Virus record (IMG/VR): IMGVR_UViG_3300035670_000179
Span: 1 to 64,000 of that record
DNA length: 64,000 nt
From: a virus
Direction: 5' to 3' (one strand)
The translations under genes were made by a program, and so were the position numbers. Each line of letters opens with the position of its first letter. The first letter of the stretch is position 1. The notes below the pieces were generated by a model, which did no database searches, was not told the origin of the DNA, and worked only from the letters and a program-made list of their open reading frames with translations. This document shows, in pieces, positions 58,881 through 64,000 of this stretch.

Positions 58881-59315
58881 ATGGCATATAAGGGAAAATT
58901 TCAACCCTCATACCCAAAAAAATATAAAGGCGACCCTACAAATATCGTCTATCGTTCTTTGTGGGAAAGAAAGTTTATGGTGTATTGTGATAAGAATGAA
59001 AATGTCTTGGAGTGGGGAAGTGAAGAGATAATGCTGCCATATCGTTCCCCAGTTGATGGAAAAATACACAGATACTTTCCTGACTTTTATATTAAAGTAA
59101 AAGAAAGTACAGGAGAAATAAAAAAGTATCTAATAGAAATAAAACCTAAAAAGCAAACAGTAAAACCAAAAGTTCCTAAGAGACAAACAAAAGGATACCT
59201 TTATGAGGTTTATGAGTATGCCAAAAATCAATCTAAATGGGAAGCAGCAAAAGAATATTGTAAAGATAGAAATTGGATATTCAAAGTCCTTACCGAAGAT
59301 GACCTAGGAGTATGA
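58881..59315 (+). CDS. 4: Head completion protein gp4-like
   Basis: Start taken at 58881 (MAYKGKFQPS), as an upstream frame has no support; 144 aa, close to T4 gp4 (150). TnsA-like endonuclease residues are visible: E29 (RSLWERKF), D68 (YFPDFYI), E86 and K88 (LIEIKPK). gp4 is added to filled heads before tails join. It overlaps the next gene by 4 bases. The nuclease motif is intact by eye. Confidence 0.85.
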   Translation: MAYKGKFQPSYPKKYKGDPTNIVYRSLWERKFMVYCDKNENVLEWGSEEIMLPYRSPVDGKIHRYFPDFYIKVKESTGEIKKYLIEIKPKKQTVKPKVPKRQTKGYLYEVYEYAKNQSKWEAAKEYCKDRNWIFKVLTEDDLGV

Positions 59316-59659
59316 ATAGAATTAGACCTGTTCTCAAAAATATTACAGGAAAAGAAGACCCTGATGATTTAATGCAGGAGATATTAGGAGTATTGAAAAT
59401 AACCACACCAGTTCCTGATGTTGGTAAGTATTATACTTTTGTATATTCTCCAAAAACTGATAATTTACAGTATGATGAATATCCTTTAGTAGCAGTAACT
59501 GATATTTTTCAGTGGGGATTTCGTGGTATAAATTTTCACTGGGGAGGACCAAGACAATATACTTGGGTAGAAATAGTTGGAAACTTACATCTTGTCTATC
59601 CACAAGAATTTGGTGACTTGAGAACAATACCTTATGGAAAAATCAAACTTAAGAGATAA
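59312..59659 (+). CDS. Conserved hypothetical protein of the gp4-gp48 cluster
   Basis: A 115-aa protein beginning MNRIRPVLKN. It has YYTFVYSPKTDNLQYDEYPLV and WGFRGINFHWGGPRQYTWVE, a pattern I recall from T4-like cyanophages beside gp4, gp48 and gp53. It may be a structural or packaging accessory protein. An ATAAATA box overlaps its end. Confidence 0.7.
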   Translation: MNRIRPVLKNITGKEDPDDLMQEILGVLKITTPVPDVGKYYTFVYSPKTDNLQYDEYPLVAVTDIFQWGFRGINFHWGGPRQYTWVEIVGNLHLVYPQEFGDLRTIPYGKIKLKR

Positions 59660-59662
59660 ATA
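59656..59662 (+). promoter_or_regulatory. Late-promoter-like ATAAATA box for gp48
   Basis: Plus-strand ATAAATA 14 bases before the gp48-like start at 59677. Confidence 0.5.
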
Positions 59663-59676
59663 ACTAAAAAAAGTAA

Positions 59677-60549
59677 ATGACAGTACCTCCATTACTAAGG
59701 TATCCAATCAAAAAACTAGATTCTGATGATTTCATTAAGATTGATATTTACGAATATCAACCAGGAACTCTTCCTACTGAAGCTTCATTTAGCACTACTC
59801 CAGGAGGAATTAGAGGAGCAATAAAACAAACTATTATATTGCCCATGACAGAATCTATTCCACAAAATACATTATCAACAGTTTGGGGAGAAGATAGATT
59901 AGGTCCATTACAAGCTGGGGCATTTGCTGTTGCAACTGAAGCATTAGAATCTCCCGGTGCTGGTATTGCGGAATTTCAACAACAAATCCAGAAAGTAGGA
60001 GATGCTTTAAATACTAGTCTTGGTTCAAAAGTAGCATCTTCGGCACTGGCACAATCTATACTTAAAAGTATTGGTGTACAAAATGCGGGTTCCATTTTAT
60101 CTAGAACTGGTGGTATAGTCTTTAATGAAAATGTAGAACTTTTGTTTCAAGGAGTAACATTAAGAGGTCCATTTGGTTTTGTTTTTACTATGACACCTCG
60201 TTCACAAAAAGAATCTCAGACCATAAAAAATATTATTCTTTCACTTAAAAAGGCTATGACTCCCAACAGAGGAACAGTTGCTGGAGCAGGAGCAGGTCTT
60301 CTTTTAAAGGCACCAGATGTATTTAAAATATCATATAAAAGTGCAAATAAAGACCACCCATTTATGAATAGATTTAAAGTATGTGCTTTGAAAGATTTAT
60401 CAGTTGACTACACTCCCGATGGAGTCTATATGACATATAAAGACTCTACTCCAGTTAACATAACACTTTCATTAACATTTCAAGAACTTACTCCAATTTA
60501 TCGTGAAGATTATGATAAGGATGAAGGACTAATCGGACTAGGATACTAA
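59677..60549 (+). CDS. 48: Baseplate tail-tube cap gp48-like
   Basis: A 290-aa protein: LRYPIKKLDSDDFIKIDIYEY at the start, IILPMTESIPQNTLSTVWGEDRLGPLQ near 50-77, GVTLRGPFGFVFTMTPRSQKESQTI near 160-184, and a C-terminal LSLTFQELTPIYREDYD. The last phrases and position next to gp53 match T4-type gp48, which caps the baseplate and starts the tube. Somewhat shorter than T4 gp48 (364). Confidence 0.82.
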   Translation: MTVPPLLRYPIKKLDSDDFIKIDIYEYQPGTLPTEASFSTTPGGIRGAIKQTIILPMTESIPQNTLSTVWGEDRLGPLQAGAFAVATEALESPGAGIAEFQQQIQKVGDALNTSLGSKVASSALAQSILKSIGVQNAGSILSRTGGIVFNENVELLFQGVTLRGPFGFVFTMTPRSQKESQTIKNIILSLKKAMTPNRGTVAGAGAGLLLKAPDVFKISYKSANKDHPFMNRFKVCALKDLSVDYTPDGVYMTYKDSTPVNITLSLTFQELTPIYREDYDKDEGLIGLGY

Positions 60550-60550
60550 A

Positions 60551-61651
60551 ATGACTTATTTCAGAGAGTTACCAGACTTAGAATATCAATCATTTTTATC
60601 TGATAGGCAGAGGTCTAATGATTATGTGCGTGTTAAAAACTTATTCAGAAGAGCAAAACTTCGTGATGATTTAAATAATGTTCTTACAGTTTTTGATAAG
60701 TATCAAATACCTGATGGATATAGACCAGATAACGTTGCTGAAGAATTATATGGAAGTGCAGAATATGATTGGGTAGTTTTAATTAGTGCTGGAATTGTAA
60801 ACGTAAGAGATGAGTGGCCAATTTCAGATGGTGATTTATATTCATATGTTGAATCTAAGTATGGTAATGAACTATATGGAACTCATCATTACATTACAAA
60901 AGAAGTAAAAGATTCTGGTGGAAGAATTATTATGAATGAAGGTAGATTAGTCAATAATATTATACAATTACCTTATCCATCGTATTTTCCCGAAATTGGT
61001 CCTGATGTAATTGATATTGGAATAAATGAAACATTAGACACAGTATTTGGGAACCTATATCTTCACGATATCAGCACTATTGTAAAAACAGAAGATTACG
61101 GAACATTTACAATTGACGAAGAACAAAATATTTGGACATACGCTATAAATTTAGAGTCTCTTGAAGGACTAGAATTCTTCGATGATGAAGCAATGGTAAC
61201 AGATACACTACAATATATTGCAGTTGATGGGTATCTAAAAACATTCAAAATAGATACAAAGGTATTTAAAAATGAAGAGGATATAGATGTTGAATTTTTA
61301 GTTGATGATAGTAGTATTAATTCAACTCAAGTATCATATGTAACTTATTACGATAGTATAACAACATCATATACAACTTCTTATAATATAACGATACCCG
61401 TTTCAAACTACGAATATGAAGTTGAATTGAATAATCAAAAAAGAAGTATTTTTGTTCTAAAACCTTTCTACTTACAGCAATTTATTAATGATACTAGAGA
61501 TATAATGACTTATAAGAGGTCTTCACAACTTGTTGAAGACCGTAATGGGGATGATATTATCAGAACTGAAAATACAAGAACAACTATGCCTTATGGTTCA
61601 ACATTCCCAAGAGAATCTCCAAGTGAGGTAATTAGAATAGAACTAGCATAA
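60551..61651 (+). CDS. 53: Baseplate wedge protein gp53-like
   Basis: A 366-aa protein with the gp53 pattern: YFRELPDLEYQ, VKNLFRRAKLRDDL, DGYRPDNVAEELYGSAEYDWVVLISAGI and WPISDGDLYSYV. T4 gp53 has 196 residues; the extra part is mostly C-terminal beta sequence (about 170-320), then FVLKPFYLQQFINDTRDIM. It joins the baseplate wedges to the hub. It follows gp48 by one base and ends at the bidirectional terminator. Confidence 0.85.
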   Translation: MTYFRELPDLEYQSFLSDRQRSNDYVRVKNLFRRAKLRDDLNNVLTVFDKYQIPDGYRPDNVAEELYGSAEYDWVVLISAGIVNVRDEWPISDGDLYSYVESKYGNELYGTHHYITKEVKDSGGRIIMNEGRLVNNIIQLPYPSYFPEIGPDVIDIGINETLDTVFGNLYLHDISTIVKTEDYGTFTIDEEQNIWTYAINLESLEGLEFFDDEAMVTDTLQYIAVDGYLKTFKIDTKVFKNEEDIDVEFLVDDSSINSTQVSYVTYYDSITTSYTTSYNITIPVSNYEYEVELNNQKRSIFVLKPFYLQQFINDTRDIMTYKRSSQLVEDRNGDDIIRTENTRTTMPYGSTFPRESPSEVIRIELA

Positions 61652-61686
61652 AAAAACTCCCCCTTTCGGGGGAGAATTTTTTTTTT
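61651..61686. terminator. Bidirectional intrinsic terminator
   Basis: CTCCCCC-TTTC-GGGGGAG (61657-61674), a perfect 7-bp stem, with A6 before it and T10 after it, apart from AA. It ends gp53 on the plus strand and gp32 on the minus strand. Confidence 0.9.
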
Positions 61687-61692
61687 AGTTAA

Positions 61693-62610
61693 TCACTCTT
61701 CGGCAAGACGAGCAAAGTATGATAGCGTATCATCATCTTCGTCTTCATAAGAAGAACTACTTGAAGAAAGACTGTTCAGTTCGCTCCTGAGGTCTTCGGT
61801 AAGAGGAGGAGCATAAGAACCTTCATCTTCACCTTCTTCTTCAACGCTTACGCTGTTGCGGGTAGAAGAACCTTTGATACCCAGAGTGTAGTCAAGACGC
61901 TTCTTGAGTTCTTCATAACTCTTGTACTCGCTAGGAGAAACAAACTCACTCAGGGAGTATTCTTTCTTCCAGAGTGCCTCAAGCACTTCGTCATCATCAT
62001 GGAGTGCTGATGGTGCTGCAAATTCACTTGAATCATAGTTACGATAACCAGCAACATTCTTTGCTTTCAGTTTGAAGTTAGCACCATTCCAGAAATCAAA
62101 TGGGTCGATTGCTTGCTCATCTTCAAACTCAGGTTGCATAGCAGCGGTGAGTTTGTCAAAGATTTTCTTACCATACTTGAAGAGGAAAACCTTACCTTCG
62201 TTTTCTGGATTTGCAGGGTCTTTTACAACATAGATATTGCTTACATAAGTCAGCTTACGCTTCTGCTTACGGGCAATTTCCTTGTTTGCATCTACACCAG
62301 AATTCCAAAGAGTTGAGTTGTGCTCACAAACAGGGCACTTTTGATTTAGAGTTGTTAGGCAGTTATCAATCAACCAACCACCAGGACCTTGAAAGGCGTG
62401 TGAATATACTTTCACAAATGGTAGGTCTTCACCATCAGGTGCAGGGAGAAAACGAATAACTGCATATCCATTACCAGTTTTATCACACTCAAGTTTCCAA
62501 ACACGGTCATCAGAAGAACCGCCAGAGTTATTCATTTTTTCTACTTCTTTCACCAGTTTTTCGGTGAGAGAACCTAGTTTTGATTGCTTTTTAAGATTTG
62601 AAAAGGACAT
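61693..62610 (-). CDS. 32: Single-stranded DNA-binding protein gp32
   Basis: A 305-aa protein. The basic N-terminus (SFSNLKKQSKLGSLTEKL) is the cooperativity region; VWKLECDKTGNGYAVIRFLPAP opens the OB-fold. The zinc ligands H71, C84, C92 and C95 are spaced as in T4 gp32 (64, 77, 87, 90). The C-terminus is acidic (SSSYEDEDDDTLSYF), which in T4 binds replication partners. It coats single-stranded DNA in replication and recombination. A strong sigma70 promoter lies upstream. Length and gene order match T4 (301 aa; after gp59). Confidence 0.93.
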   Translation of the reverse strand: MSFSNLKKQSKLGSLTEKLVKEVEKMNNSGGSSDDRVWKLECDKTGNGYAVIRFLPAPDGEDLPFVKVYSHAFQGPGGWLIDNCLTTLNQKCPVCEHNSTLWNSGVDANKEIARKQKRKLTYVSNIYVVKDPANPENEGKVFLFKYGKKIFDKLTAAMQPEFEDEQAIDPFDFWNGANFKLKAKNVAGYRNYDSSEFAAPSALHDDDEVLEALWKKEYSLSEFVSPSEYKSYEELKKRLDYTLGIKGSSTRNSVSVEEEGEDEGSYAPPLTEDLRSELNSLSSSSSSYEDEDDDTLSYFARLAEE

Positions 62611-62651
62611 TAGATACCTCAGATTAATTGGATTCGGGGGATTACTTGGAT

Positions 62652-62680
62652 ATTCTAGCAGGGTCTGCCTCAGGTGTCAA
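62652..62680 (-). promoter_or_regulatory. Sigma70-type promoter for gp32
   Basis: Minus strand TTGACA (62675-62680), exactly 17 bases, TAGAAT (62652-62657). It lies on the end of the DUF1825 gene and allows gp32 to be made early and on its own. Confidence 0.75.
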
Positions 62681-63002
62681 TATGTTTTTTGAGCGATTCG
62701 ATTGTTTTTGCCATACTGCCGAATAAGACATTCATATCAGTATCTGGAGGAAACCCCATAATAACGATTGATTTTTTGAGACTCTCTTTCATTTCTAGTG
62801 CCTTAGGGTCATCAGAAAGTGAAAGGCGAGTATACATAATCTTCTGCTTTTCTATCAGAAGCGTCAATTTTTCAATATGTTCCATCTTTTCTTCTTTGGT
62901 CATAAAACCAAAATTTAAGACATTCTTATAAATGTCTTCTTGAAGAAAATTGATTTCTTTTAACTCATTTTGTATGATATCAGAATCAAAGAAATTAGAC
63001 AT
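62670..63002 (-). CDS. DUF1825 protein (cyanobacterial/cyanophage family)
   Basis: A 110-aa helical protein: FFDSDIIQNELKEINFLQED at the start, then EHIEKLTLLIEKQKIMYTRLSLSDDP and MGFPPDTDMNVLFGSM. The FFDSDIVQ start, LIEKQ and the MGF(T/P)P-x-x-MN/F region match DUF1825, a family otherwise found in cyanobacteria. Function unknown. It overlaps gp59 by 8 bases and sits between gp59 and gp32, a place linked to replication in T4. Confidence 0.75.
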   Translation of the reverse strand: MSNFFDSDIIQNELKEINFLQEDIYKNVLNFGFMTKEEKMEHIEKLTLLIEKQKIMYTRLSLSDDPKALEMKESLKKSIVIMGFPPDTDMNVLFGSMAKTIESLKKHIDT

Positions 63003-63594
63003 TTAGGATAGTCCTTAAAATTTTTCTATACTGGAACACATCAATATTTAGAAAAGAAGAATACTTTTTGATTTTCAAACTTACGGTTTCCCACACAGGG
63101 TCAAGTATCTTCTTATCAAATTCGCTAGAATAACGAAATATCTTATCATAGATTACCATAGTTTCTGGAGATATATTACCACCCAGAAATTTCTTTAGAA
63201 TAATCGGATGAGACTTTGAACAGTCAAAAATATTTTCTAATTTTTCCTCAGAGAAAAGATTTTCAGACTCTTCTTTAAAAATATAAGTCATACTTTGCTG
63301 GCGTCTTTTCCAGTCAGTATAATTCCTTTCTCCTGAGTTGATAATTTCGCCAATCCATACGCTTGATGGATTATCAGACGCAATAAAGTTGGATACAAAG
63401 TATTCAATAATTTCTTCGTCACTCATTTTGCGACTAGTTTTCTCAAAGAAATACTTATCCTTTCTTTTATTAAAGGATGCTATAGATGCTCTTGATTTTC
63501 CACCATACTTAAAAAAGTCATATTTACGACTTGTAAAATGACTTTTAATTGATAAGTATGTTTTGTATGTTTCAAAGGGTGTCACTTTAATCAT
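62995..63594 (-). CDS. 59: Loader of the gp41 helicase, gp59
   Basis: A 199-aa protein (T4: 217). It follows T4 gp59 in pattern: ETYKTYLSIKSHFTSRKYDFFKYG, NKRKDKYFFEKTSRK, and a C-terminal KIKKYSSFLNIDVFQ. gp59 loads the gp41 helicase onto gp32-covered forks. It overlaps the upstream small gene by 8 bases. Order 33-59-32 is as in T4. Confidence 0.88.
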   Translation of the reverse strand: MIKVTPFETYKTYLSIKSHFTSRKYDFFKYGGKSRASIASFNKRKDKYFFEKTSRKMSDEEIIEYFVSNFIASDNPSSVWIGEIINSGERNYTDWKRRQQSMTYIFKEESENLFSEEKLENIFDCSKSHPIILKKFLGGNISPETMVIYDKIFRYSSEFDKKILDPVWETVSLKIKKYSSFLNIDVFQYRKILRTILNV

Positions 63595-63766
63595 TTACTC
63601 TTTCAAAGTTTTCAATTTGCTCTACAGAAACAGTATGCTTATTGTTAATTCGATACCAATATGTTCCTTCACCTTCACCCAGATATTTGATTTCAGACTT
63701 AGGAATGTTATTTTCTCTAATTGCAGCCTGAATCTTATAATGCATCAATTTAGAATGACTAATCAT
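63587..63766 (-). CDS. Small hypothetical protein between gp33 and gp59
   Basis: Start placed at 63766 (MISHSKLMHY), which forms ATGA with the gp33 stop; 59 aa. It has a basic helical half and GTYWYRINNKHTV. In T4 the small DNA-binding protein DsbA lies beside gp33, but I see no clear likeness. Function unknown. Confidence 0.6.
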   Translation of the reverse strand: MISHSKLMHYKIQAAIRENNIPKSEIKYLGEGEGTYWYRINNKHTVSVEQIENFERVND

Positions 63767-64000
63767 AATGGAAGTTTTGCTCTGGTAGTTTTTTTCATAA
63801 AGTTTAGACGGATTGCATCCCATTTCAAACGCTCTTTGAGAGGTTTTGAAATGAGTTTTGTTACGGATTCAATCTCTAGATTATTGTTTTCACAATACAT
63901 TACGATTGCATCAATATAATTGATGTTTTCTTCGGCAACAATTTTTTCAATCTCTAAAGCAAACTTAGATGGTGTTAAGAACTTATCTTCGATTGCTTTT
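63763..64000 (-). CDS. 33: Late transcription co-activator gp33, partial
   Basis: The last 78 codons of a frame that continues beyond the right edge. It reads KFLTPSKFALEIEKIV, INYIDAIVMYCENNNLEIES, VTKLISKPLKERLKWDA and ends KKTTRAKLPL, the pattern of T4-like cyanophage gp33. gp33 links RNA polymerase carrying gp55 to the sliding clamp at late promoters. The ATAAATA boxes in this window would be its targets. Confidence 0.78.
   Translation of the reverse strand, partial: KAIEDKFLTPSKFALEIEKIVAEENINYIDAIVMYCENNNLEIESVTKLISKPLKERLKWDAIRLNFMKKTTRAKLPL

Overview
The window reads as a piece of a T4-like marine cyanophage (cyanomyovirus) genome. T4-type genes are recognisable and partly in T4 order: gp33, gp59 and gp32 lie together at the right edge, followed by gp53, gp48, gp4, a tail-tube-like gp54, gp26, a short gp51-like gene, a tape-measure candidate, a tail-lysozyme protein, a gp27-like hub and gp5. 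A DUF1825 protein (a cyanobacterial family), A+T-rich DNA, collagen-like virion proteins and 2-oxoglutarate oxygenases fit a Synechococcus/Prochlorococcus phage. The host genus itself is inference.

Layout. (1) 1-9,800: an early-type region of about 30 small minus-strand genes, mostly joined by ATGA or TAATG overlaps. It includes zinc-knuckle proteins, small membrane proteins, a metallophosphoesterase, four 2OG-Fe(II) oxygenase domains in three genes, an AP2/HNH-like protein and one predicted secreted protein. A long promoter cassette recurs at the junctions between transcription units. (2) 10,037-11,287: an SF2 DEAH helicase of visibly higher G+C. (3) 11,432-49,094: a 38-kb minus-strand block of fibre and adhesin genes. 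It holds two very large proteins (1,936 and 2,882 aa), a 1,758-aa collagen/beta-helix protein, one atypical tRNA, and from 20 to 31 kb an array of short adhesins with tail-fibre assembly chaperones. (4) 49,106-58,845: baseplate hub, spike and tail morphogenesis genes. (5) 58,881-61,651: four plus-strand genes including gp4, gp48 and gp53, ended by a bidirectional terminator. (6) 61,693-64,000: minus-strand replication and late-transcription genes (gp32, DUF1825, gp59, a small ORF, partial gp33).

Regulation. Structural genes are preceded by ATAAATA/CTAAATA boxes like T4-type late promoters, often lying on the stop codon of the previous gene. Early-region genes and gp32 have sigma70-type promoters. 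gp33 in the window is the expected co-activator of the late boxes.

Together the window encodes the inner baseplate, tail tube start and cell-puncturing parts, an unusually large set of exchangeable receptor-binding and collagen-like fibre proteins, and small early genes probably used for host takeover. All functions are read from sequence patterns; no database search was run. There is no stretch over 300 bases without a gene; the longest (9,772-10,036) holds a promoter cassette and an inverted repeat.
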